64,000 nt of DNA from Pseudokineococcus lusitanus (GTDB lineage Bacteria > Actinomycetota > Actinomycetes > Actinomycetales > Quadrisphaeraceae), in the NCBI RefSeq assembly GCF_003751265.1, contig NZ_RJKN01000007.1, positions 1-64,000 of the forward strand, written 5' to 3'. Each line of letters begins with the position of its first letter. Positions within the stretch are counted from its first letter, which is position 1. A model generated the notes under the pieces. The model was given only the letters and a program-made list of their open reading frames with translations, was not told the DNA's origin and ran no database searches. Shown one piece after another: positions 16,428-23,201 of this stretch. The position numbers and the translations under genes are program-made.

Positions 16428-17290
16428 GGCCGGGGGCTGCGGGGGCCGCGCAGCACGGAGCTGCCCTCGAACTCGGCCCCCAGCTCGGTGCGGACGTCGT
16501 CGAGGAGCAGACGGCCGCTGCGGCCGAAGAACTCGACGGGGTTGCGCCACAGGACGCGGTCGACGTCGTCCTCGGAGAAGCCCGCGACGAGCATCGCCTC
16601 GCCGACCTTCCGGGTCTTCAGCGGGTCGCTGCGGCCCCAGTCGGCGGCGGAGTTGACGAGCACCCGCTCCGGGCCGCGCTCGAGGAGGATCCGCACCATC
16701 CGGTGCTCGTCCATCTTCGTCTCGGGGTAGACGGAGAAGCCCATCCAGCAGCCGGCCGCGTCGACGTCCGCGAGGGTCGTCTCGTTGAGGTGGTCGACGA
16801 CGACGGCGTCCGCGGCGATCCCCGAGGCCTCGACGAGCTCGAGCGTGCGCCGGGTGCCCGCCGCCTTGTCGCGGTGGGGGGTGTGGACCATGGCGGGCAG
16901 CCCGTGCTCGACGGCCATCGCCAGCTGGCGCGCGAAGGCGTCCTCCTCCGCGGCCGTCATCGAGTCGAAGCCGATCTCGCCGACGGCCACGACGCCGTCC
17001 TTCTCGAGGTAGCGCGGCAGCTCGTCGAGGACGGGCGTGCAGCGGGGGTCGTTGGCCTCCTTGGGGTTCAGCGCGATCGTGCAGTGGTGCGCCACGCCGA
17101 ACTGCGAGGCGCGGAAGCGCTCCCAGCCCAGCAGCCCGTCGAAGTAGTCGAGGAAGGAGCCGACGTTCGTGCGCGGCTGGCCGAGCCAGAAGGCCGGCTC
17201 GACGAGCGCGGCGACGCCGGCGGCGGCCATCGCCTCGTAGTCGTCGGTCGTGCGCGACGTCATGTGGATGTGCGGGTCGAAGATCCTCAT
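16424..17290 (-). CDS. eboB: EboB-like TatD family metal-dependent hydrolase
   Basis: A 288-residue amidohydrolase-fold protein of the TatD group. Metal ligands are visible as DPHIHM (His7, His9), VGEIGFDS (Glu), VHTPHRDK (His), VVDHLNE (His) and VNSAADWG (Asp). TatD nucleases are usually about 260 residues; the extra segment between about 40 and 80 (WLGQPRTNVGSFLDYFDGLLG) is typical of EboB rather than TatD. ATG 17290 overlaps the eboA stop by one base (TGATG). TatD homology alone does not prove nuclease activity; within Ebo operons a small-molecule hydrolase role is equally likely. Confidence 0.88.
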   Translation of the reverse strand: MRIFDPHIHMTSRTTDDYEAMAAAGVAALVEPAFWLGQPRTNVGSFLDYFDGLLGWERFRASQFGVAHHCTIALNPKEANDPRCTPVLDELPRYLEKDGVVAVGEIGFDSMTAAEEDAFARQLAMAVEHGLPAMVHTPHRDKAAGTRRTLELVEASGIAADAVVVDHLNETTLADVDAAGCWMGFSVYPETKMDEHRMVRILLERGPERVLVNSAADWGRSDPLKTRKVGEAMLVAGFSEDDVDRVLWRNPVEFFGRSGRLLLDDVRTELGAEFEGSSVLRGPRSPRP

Positions 17291-18141
17291 CAGCGGGCCT
17301 CCTCGGCGGCGGTGGGGTGGGCGGGGGGCGCGACGCCGAGCAGCGCGCGGGCGGCGGCCGCGGCGGCGAGCCGGTCCGGGGCGCCGTGCTGGGCGGCGTC
17401 GTCGAGGCCGGCCTGCGCCAGCGCGGGCGAGCCGGCGGGCAGGACGGCCGGCACGTCGACGGGCACGGGCCGCCCGGCGGCGACGCGCTCGGCGACGTAG
17501 CGGGCCGCCATCTCGGCGAGGCGCTCGTCCGCACGGTCGGCGAGCCGGTGGACGCAGGACAGCGGCACGCCGACGAAGAGGCACTTGAGCACCGCCTGGC
17601 GCCACACCTCGTCGTCCAGCACGTCGGCGCACGGGCCGACGGCGGCGGCGACGAGCCGGGTGTCGTTGGCGCGCAGCGCGTCCTCGACGAGCGCGGCGGG
17701 GACGGCGCCGCCGGGCAGCGCGGCGGCCGACCGCAGGAGGCCGCGGCGCTCCGTGGCGTCGGCGCGCTCGTGGAGCGAGGGGACCCCGGTGGTGCCGACC
17801 CGGCCCGCCGTGACGGCGTCGGTGACGAGCAGGGCGCGGGCGAGGTCGTCGACCGTCCCGAGCAGGCCCTCGGGGCCCAGCGGGTCCGCGCCGGGGACGA
17901 GCGGGCCGCGGCCCACCGACCGACCGACGGCGGGCAGCAGCACGTCGACGGGGGTGCCGGCGTCGGCCCGGTCGAGCAGCCGCTGCCACCGCGCGCGGAC
18001 GTCGCCCGCGCCGTCGCCCGCCCCGGAGCCGTCACCGAGCCGCGCGGCCAGCGCCCGCCGCCAGGCGTCGGCGCCGTCTCCGGGCTCGGCCCAGCGGGCC
18101 AGCGACCAGCCGTGGGCGTCGTCGGGCCTGGTGCTGCTCAC
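17290..18141 (-). CDS. eboA: EboA-like protein
   Basis: A 283-residue soluble, mostly helical protein with no catalytic motif. I call it EboA from its position next to EboB and from the EboA-like block VLKCLFVGVPLSCVHRLADR, followed by ERLAEMAARYVAERVAAGRP. An N-terminal part rich in Gly/Asp (DGSGAGDGAGD) looks like a flexible loop. GTG 18141 overlaps the upstream isomerase stop (GTGA). EboA is the least understood member of the cluster; a scaffold or substrate-handling role has to stay open. Confidence 0.8.
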   Translation of the reverse strand: MSSTRPDDAHGWSLARWAEPGDGADAWRRALAARLGDGSGAGDGAGDVRARWQRLLDRADAGTPVDVLLPAVGRSVGRGPLVPGADPLGPEGLLGTVDDLARALLVTDAVTAGRVGTTGVPSLHERADATERRGLLRSAAALPGGAVPAALVEDALRANDTRLVAAAVGPCADVLDDEVWRQAVLKCLFVGVPLSCVHRLADRADERLAEMAARYVAERVAAGRPVPVDVPAVLPAGSPALAQAGLDDAAQHGAPDRLAAAAAARALLGVAPPAHPTAAEEAR

Positions 18142-19094
18142 GGGGTGGCCTCCACGGGGTCTCGGGGGATGGCGGTGGTCGCGAGGGCCGCCGCGAGGGC
18201 CGCGGCGAGGGCGTCCCGGCTGCGGCGGGCGACGACGGGCGCGGCGTGGCCGTGCCGGGGGAGCTCGACGGCGGCCAGGCCGGTGTACCCGACCTCGACG
18301 AGGGCGGCGAGCACGTCCGGCAGGTCCACCTCGCCCTCGCCGAAGGGCAGGTGCTCGTGGACGCCGGGGCGCATGTCGTCGAGCTGGACGTTGGCCAGCG
18401 CCCCGGGGGCCAGCGCGTGCGCGCGGCGGACGGTGGCGCCGGGGCTGCGCGGCTCGTTGGCGACGGCGTGGCCGACGTCCAGCGTGAGGCCCAGCCCCGC
18501 AGGGCGTCCCAGGGCGTCGAGGACGGCGAGGGCGTCGTCGAGGACGGCCACGTGGTGGCCGGGCTCGGGCTCGAGGGCCAGCCGGACGCCGGCCTCCTCG
18601 GCGACGGGGACGAGCTCGGCGAGGGAGCGCAGCAGCCGGTCGGTGCCCTCCTCGGGGGTCGAGCCCGCCGGCAGCGGCCCGCTCCAGAAGGAGACGACCG
18701 GGGCGCCGAGCGCGGCGGCGGCCAGCACGGCGCGGTGCAGGAGGTCGACCCGGGCCTCGCGGCCGGGCTCGGAGTCGGTGCCGTCCGGCCCGACGAGCAC
18801 GGGCCAGTGCTTGCGCCACGGGTCGAGGACGTAGCGGCCGCCGGTCTCGACGACGGCCACGAGGTCGCGGGCGCGGAGCTCGTCGCCCACCGCCGCGGCG
18901 CGGCGTCGCAGGTCGTCGGTGCTGCCCGACGGGTCGAGGTGGTGGTGGTCGAGCGTGAGGCCGACGCCGCCGTAGCCCAGCCCCGCGACGAGGTCGAGCG
19001 CCTCGGGCAGCCGGTGGTCGGCCAGGCCGTTGGTGCCGTAGCCGACGACGAAGGGGGTCGCCGGCAGGGCGGGGGCCGCGGCGGGTGCGCTCAC
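18138..19094 (-). CDS. Sugar phosphate isomerase/epimerase (second TIM barrel of the operon)
   Basis: A 318-residue xylose isomerase-like TIM-barrel enzyme. Expected divalent-metal ligands appear in order: LALEPEPGHH (Glu), LTLDVGHAV (Asp/His), VQLDDMRPGVHEHLPFGEG (Asp/His) and AAVELPRHGH (Glu). Relatives isomerise or epimerise sugars or act on inositol-derived ketoses (the IolE/IolH type), which would suit an operon opened by inositol phosphate synthase. It is not EboE, which is encoded separately, so this operon contains two barrels. GTG 19094 overlaps the eboC stop (GTGA). The reaction is not known. Confidence 0.85.
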   Translation of the reverse strand: MSAPAAAPALPATPFVVGYGTNGLADHRLPEALDLVAGLGYGGVGLTLDHHHLDPSGSTDDLRRRAAAVGDELRARDLVAVVETGGRYVLDPWRKHWPVLVGPDGTDSEPGREARVDLLHRAVLAAAALGAPVVSFWSGPLPAGSTPEEGTDRLLRSLAELVPVAEEAGVRLALEPEPGHHVAVLDDALAVLDALGRPAGLGLTLDVGHAVANEPRSPGATVRRAHALAPGALANVQLDDMRPGVHEHLPFGEGEVDLPDVLAALVEVGYTGLAAVELPRHGHAAPVVARRSRDALAAALAAALATTAIPRDPVEATP

Positions 19095-20053
19095 GTGGCG
19101 GAGCCCCAGCGGCGCAGGGCCTTGCCGCCCGCGCCGAGGGCGAGGACGCCGGCGGCCGTGACCGGCTGCCGCAGACCGGCGAGCAGCGAGGCCTGGAGCG
19201 TGACGAGGGCCTTGAGGCCCGCGACGGTCGCCGACCGGGCGTCGCCCCCGGAGCCGGTGCCGGCGGCGGCCTGCACGGGCACGAGCCGCGCGACGTGCGC
19301 GGCGGAGGCGGCGACGCCGAGCGCCGCGCCGGCCACGGCGGACGTCCGGCCGGTGCCCCGCCGGACGGCGCCGACGGCGGCGGCCACGCCCGCGGCGGCG
19401 GAGGCGACGCCGGCGGCGGCCGACACCGCGGCGGCCCGCCGGGCGGTCGCGGGCGACGCGCCGTGGACCTCGCCCCGGGCGAGGTCGGTGACGGCGAGCG
19501 TGTGCAGCCCGACCGACAGCGCCGGCAGCGCCGCCGGGCGGAGCGCGGCGCCGAGGGGGAGGCCCGGTGCGGCCGCCGTCGCCCCGAGGACGACGTCGAG
19601 CAGCCGCGTGACGGCCATGCTGGCCGGCGCGAGCGGGCTGCTCTTGCCGACGAGGTCGTAGGTCCAGACGCCCGCGGCGAGGAGCGCGGCGCACCCGGCG
19701 GACCGGCGACCGCCGGTGAGGCCCGCGACGCCGACCCCCGCCGCGGTGAGCCCGGCCGCGGCGGCGAGCGCGGCCCGCGGGTCCACGCGGCCGCTGGGCA
19801 GCGGCCGCTCGGGCCGCTCGACGGCGTCGAGCTCCCGGTCGGCCCAGTCGTTGAGCACCATCCCGCCCCAGTAGAGGCAGACGGACGCGAGCGGCGTCGC
19901 GGCGGCGCGGGCCGCGGCGCCGCGGCCTCCGGGCCCGCCGGCGGCGGCGAGGCCCACGAGGGCGTCGCCGGGCACGGAGACGACGGCGGGCAGCCGGACG
20001 AGCTCGGCCCACTCGCGCCACGTGCCGAGCCCGCCGGCGGGCACGGTGCTCAT
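19091..20053 (-). CDS. eboC: UbiA-type prenyltransferase (EboC-like)
   Basis: A 320-residue integral membrane protein of the UbiA superfamily, which transfers a prenyl chain onto a small acceptor. The first diphosphate/Mg2+ motif is clear: NDWADRELDAVERPERPLPS. The second Asp-rich site of classical UbiA enzymes appears as a DLARGEVHGA variant, as in the SCO-type actinobacterial subgroup. Several Ala/Leu/Gly-rich membrane helices span the protein. ATG 20053 overlaps the stop of inositol-3-phosphate synthase (ATGA). In context it would attach a lipid tail to the cyclitol product, or to another acceptor. Neither donor nor acceptor can be read from sequence. Confidence 0.88.
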   Translation of the reverse strand: MSTVPAGGLGTWREWAELVRLPAVVSVPGDALVGLAAAGGPGGRGAAARAAATPLASVCLYWGGMVLNDWADRELDAVERPERPLPSGRVDPRAALAAAAGLTAAGVGVAGLTGGRRSAGCAALLAAGVWTYDLVGKSSPLAPASMAVTRLLDVVLGATAAAPGLPLGAALRPAALPALSVGLHTLAVTDLARGEVHGASPATARRAAAVSAAAGVASAAAGVAAAVGAVRRGTGRTSAVAGAALGVAASAAHVARLVPVQAAAGTGSGGDARSATVAGLKALVTLQASLLAGLRQPVTAAGVLALGAGGKALRRWGSAT

Positions 20054-21264
20054 CGGCGGCCGAGCTCCTCGGCGAGACCGAGGAGGGCGCGCCACTGCTC
20101 GCCCAGCGCGTGCTCGTCGCTGCCGGAGGGGTTCTTGAAGAAGAAGCCCAGCTCCGTCACCGCGCCGGTGCGGCCGGCCTCGGCGGCGGCCGCGACGAGG
20201 CGGACGAGGTCGAGCACGAGCGGCGCCGCGAGGGCCGAGTCGCACCCGGCCCACGTGAACTGCAGCGTCATCCGCGTCCCGAGGAAGCCCGTGAAGCCGA
20301 TGTGGTCCCAGGCCGTCTTCCAGTCGCCGAAGTCCGGCACGTTGTCGATGTGCAGGGGGCCCGGGACGGGCCGCCCGACCATCGCCGCGAGGCCGGCGGC
20401 CTTCGTCGCGGTCTTGCTGCGCACCGCCTCGGGGTCGGCGAGGGTCTGCCCGTCGCCGCCGCCGAGGAGGTTGAAGGAGGCCCACGAGTCCACGTGCAGC
20501 GCCCGCTGGACGAACATCGGCGCGAGGACCGACTTCATCAGGGTCTCGCCCGTCTTGCCGTCGCTGCCCGCCCAGGTCGCGCCGGCGCGGCGGCCCTGCT
20601 CGGCCACGGCCGGCAGGTCGACGCCGGGGCTCGGGGTGAAGGCGACGAAGGAGGCGCCGACCTCGAAGGCGGCCCAGGCGTACGTCGCCGAGAGGGGCAG
20701 CGGCGAGCGGCCGGCCTCCCACGCGGAGCGGACCGACTCCGGCGTCGCGAGGTCCGCGGCCAGGGTCTCGTCCGACGGGTCGAGGGGCGGCTGCGTGCTC
20801 GAGACGTCGACGACGACGAGCCGGGCGAGGTCGTGGCGGCGGACGAAGTCGCGCAGGTCGCGGACGAGCGCGTCGACGACGGCGGCCTGGCCCCCCTCGC
20901 CCACGGTGGCGGCGGTGGCGGGAACGAGGACCTCCGCGTCCGCGGCGTCGAGCGCGTCGCCGAGGGCGTCGACGAGCTCGCGCGGCACGACGCGCTGGCT
21001 CGCGAGGAGCTCGGCGCGCTTGCGGTAGGGGACCTCCGAGAGGTCGTGCCCGCCGGTGACGAGGTCGTCGAGGCCGACGAGGTGCGCGCCCTCGAGCGCG
21101 GGCAGCTCGGTGACCATGCCGGTGGGCCCGGCCAGGCGGGCGCGCAGGGCGTGCGCGCCGAGCAGGGCGGTGGTGGCCACCGACCCCTTGGCGCCCACGA
21201 ACCAGACGCCCACCCCTCCCGTGCCGCCGGCGGTCCCGGTCGTGAGGTCGCTGTCGTCCGTCAT
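20050..21264 (-). CDS. Inositol-3-phosphate synthase, first gene of the Ebo-type operon
   Basis: A 404-residue NAD+-dependent enzyme that cyclises D-glucose 6-phosphate to 1D-myo-inositol 3-phosphate. The Rossmann motif GVWFVGAKGSVATT is at residues ~18-31. Active-site signatures are GSDGKTGETLMKSVLAPMF and FNLLGGGDGQTLADPEAVRS with Lys/Asp residues typical of the family, and GFTGFLGTRMTLQFTW. ATG 21264 has a GGGAG ribosome site. It is the first gene of a seven-gene operon whose members all overlap by 1-4 bases. It occupies the niche of a sugar-phosphate cyclase, filled in described Ebo clusters by the DHQS-like EboD. A purely housekeeping role (phosphatidylinositol, mycothiol) is the alternative. 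Confidence 0.9.
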   Translation of the reverse strand: MTDDSDLTTGTAGGTGGVGVWFVGAKGSVATTALLGAHALRARLAGPTGMVTELPALEGAHLVGLDDLVTGGHDLSEVPYRKRAELLASQRVVPRELVDALGDALDAADAEVLVPATAATVGEGGQAAVVDALVRDLRDFVRRHDLARLVVVDVSSTQPPLDPSDETLAADLATPESVRSAWEAGRSPLPLSATYAWAAFEVGASFVAFTPSPGVDLPAVAEQGRRAGATWAGSDGKTGETLMKSVLAPMFVQRALHVDSWASFNLLGGGDGQTLADPEAVRSKTATKAAGLAAMVGRPVPGPLHIDNVPDFGDWKTAWDHIGFTGFLGTRMTLQFTWAGCDSALAAPLVLDLVRLVAAAAEAGRTGAVTELGFFFKNPSGSDEHALGEQWRALLGLAEELGRR

Positions 21265-21442
21265 CGGTGATCGCTCCCAGCGGTCGTCGTGCGTGGTGTG
21301 CGTGGCGTGGGCCCGGGGCCCCGACGCGGGGGGACGGGGGTCCGGGGTGCCGGGCCGGCGCCCGAGGTCCGGCGCCGCAGGTGGCGCCGCGACGTCGCGA
21401 CGGCGTCGTCCCGACAGGCCGCCCGAGGGCGGTCACGAGTTC

Positions 21443-21465
21443 TGTCTAGCACCCGGCACATGTGC
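21443..21465 (-). promoter_or_regulatory. Candidate promoter and palindromic operator of the Ebo-type operon
   Basis: Read on the minus strand, TAGACA (21443-21448) is a good -10 hexamer. A perfect 10-bp palindrome, GCACATGTGC (21456-21465), lies seven bases upstream, where the -35 region would be. No TTGACA-like hexamer is present, which suggests an activator-dependent promoter. The leader to the first gene would be about 170 bases and GC-rich. Confidence 0.4.
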
Positions 21466-21522
21466 TCCACCAGGCAGGTGAGCCGCCGGACCGTCCGCCG
21501 CGGGCGGGGGTCCGACGGCGGG

Positions 21523-22935
21523 TCAGGCCGCCGTCGCGCGGCGCCCGGACGGCGAGCCCTGCGGCAGCCAGCGGCGCAGCTGCTCCCGCCCGAAGAGCTC
21601 GTCGAGGACCATCGCGGCGGCGCCGGCGAGGCCGGGGTCGTCGCCCGCGGCGGCGCTCTCCACGCGGAGGTCGCGCGTCGCCAGCGGCAGCGAGCGCTGG
21701 TAGACGCCCTGCCGCACCGAGGCGAGCAGCAGGTCGGAGCCGGCGCCGAGCCGCCCGCCGAGGACGAGCAGGCCCGGGTCGAAGAAGTTGACGAGCGTGG
21801 CGAGGACCTGGCCGACGAGGTGCCCCGAGGCCTGGACCATCTCGACGCTCGTGCGGTCGCCCTCCTGGGCGGCGCGCACGACCTCCTCCACGCCGAGCCC
21901 GCCCGGCGCCGCCGCGGCGAGCCGGGCCAGCGCCGGGCTCGTGCCGTCGGCGGCCATCTCGGCCGCCCGGCGGACGAGGGCGGCCCCGCCCGCGACCGCC
22001 TCGAGGCAGCCGGTGTTGCCGCAGCGGCAGACGACGTCGGCGCCCCCCGGTGCCTCGACGTGCCCGATGTCGCCGGCGCAGCCGTGCGCGCCGCGCAGCA
22101 GCCGCCCGCGGGCGACGAGGCCGGCGCCGATGCCGGTGCCGACCTTGACGAAGAGCATGTCCTCGGGCTGGTCCGGGCGGTCGCCGAGCGGCGCGCGGCC
22201 CTGGCGGGCGTGCCGCCGGGCGACGACCTCGCCGAGCGCCATGAGGTTCACGTCGTTGTCGACCCACGTGGGGGCGTCCCACCGCTCGGACAGGCGGGCG
22301 CGGACGTCGGCGTCGTCCCAGCCGGGCATGATCGGCGGCCGGTTGGGCCGGCCGGAGAGGAACTCCACCGGCCCGGGCAGCCCGACGCCGACGCCCCAGA
22401 CGGGGACGGGGCCGCGCTCGGCCGCCAGGCCGTCGAGCAGCCGGGCGAAGAGCTCGTCGACGCGGTCGAGGACGGGCCCCGGTCCGTCGGCGATGCTCGC
22501 GGGCTCGTCGAGCGAGGCCAGCAGCGTCCCGGCCAGGTCGGTGACGCCCACGGTGAGGCGGCTGGCGCCGAGCGGGGCGACGAGGACGACGCCGGCGTCG
22601 TGCCGCAGCGCGAGCTCGCGGGGGGCGCGGCCGCCGCTGGACGGGGCCGTGCCGTGCTCGTCGAGGACGCCCAGCTCGAGCAGCCGGGCGACGCGGCCGG
22701 CGACGACGCTGCGGCCGAGGCCGGAGGCGCGGACGACCTCGGGGCGGGTGCGGGCGACGCCCCGGCGGACGAGGTCGAGGACGGCGACGAGGCCGTCGAC
22801 GAGGTCGTCGGGGAGGTCGGCCGGGCCGACCGGGCCGACCGGTCCCTCGGCGCGCGGGGGGATCGTCGGCACCGTCGCGGGGGCCGTGCCGGCGTCCGGC
22901 GTCGCTGCCGGACGCGCACGGGTCGGTGCGGTCAT
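21523..22935 (-). CDS. ROK family transcriptional repressor, divergent from the sugar ABC operon
   Basis: A 470-residue ROK-type regulator. After a ~45-residue Pro-rich N-terminus comes a winged HTH (TRPEVVRASGLGRSVVAGRV), then the ASKHA sugar-binding domain with VDNDVNLMALGE, VKVGTGIGAGLV, the zinc motif CRCGNTGCLEAV and a GH..EAPGG segment. Such proteins release DNA on binding a sugar or sugar phosphate. ATG 22935 lies just beyond its own predicted promoter. It faces the ABC importer genes, and two direct-repeat operators sit in the shared region, so it almost certainly represses both. It is also upstream of the Ebo-type operon on the same strand, but 258 bases separate them. Confidence 0.9.
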   Translation of the reverse strand: MTAPTRARPAATPDAGTAPATVPTIPPRAEGPVGPVGPADLPDDLVDGLVAVLDLVRRGVARTRPEVVRASGLGRSVVAGRVARLLELGVLDEHGTAPSSGGRAPRELALRHDAGVVLVAPLGASRLTVGVTDLAGTLLASLDEPASIADGPGPVLDRVDELFARLLDGLAAERGPVPVWGVGVGLPGPVEFLSGRPNRPPIMPGWDDADVRARLSERWDAPTWVDNDVNLMALGEVVARRHARQGRAPLGDRPDQPEDMLFVKVGTGIGAGLVARGRLLRGAHGCAGDIGHVEAPGGADVVCRCGNTGCLEAVAGGAALVRRAAEMAADGTSPALARLAAAAPGGLGVEEVVRAAQEGDRTSVEMVQASGHLVGQVLATLVNFFDPGLLVLGGRLGAGSDLLLASVRQGVYQRSLPLATRDLRVESAAAGDDPGLAGAAAMVLDELFGREQLRRWLPQGSPSGRRATAA

Positions 22936-22943
22936 GGGGACGG

Positions 22944-22971
22944 ACAGTAGTCGGCTGACTTCTGCTGTCCA
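22944..22971 (-). promoter_or_regulatory. Predicted promoter of the ROK gene
   Basis: On the minus strand TGGACA (22966-22971), a 16-bp spacer and TACTGT (22944-22949) make a sigma-70-like promoter. One copy of the TGACTTCTGC operator occupies the spacer, consistent with autorepression. Confidence 0.5.
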
Positions 22972-22986
22972 GACGTTGACTTCTGC
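22956..22986. promoter_or_regulatory. Twin direct-repeat operators for the ROK repressor
   Basis: TGACTTCTGC occurs at 22956-22965 and 22977-22986, a spacing of exactly 21 bp (two helical turns). One copy lies in the spacer of the ROK promoter; the other overlaps the -35 of the ABC-operon promoter. Confidence 0.7.
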
Positions 22987-23004
22987 ACGCCGACGGCATT
23001 AGAT
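22976..23004 (+). promoter_or_regulatory. Predicted promoter of the sugar ABC operon
   Basis: TTGACT (22976-22981), a 17-bp spacer and TTAGAT (22999-23004) form a near-consensus promoter overlapping the second operator repeat. It leaves a leader of about 190 bases before the ATP-binding gene. Confidence 0.65.
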
Positions 23005-23201
23005 CGTCGGTGACGGGCGGCCATCAGGCCGTACGAGCACTGAAGCACTGTCACGACGCGGTGACCAGACCTCTCGCCGAACATCTCGGCAGCGATCGGT
23101 CACCGCACCCGGCACGACGACGCGCCGGGCGTCACGGGGCGTCACCGACGACACGGACCGCGTCTCCCACGACGCGACCGACAGCCACACGAGGGGGTGT
23201 G

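Noticed and set aside
16424-17290. Reading the TatD-like gene as a DNA-repair TatD nuclease standing alone.
   Set aside because: Its coupling between EboA and EboE and its extra internal segment fit EboB better than a general TatD nuclease.
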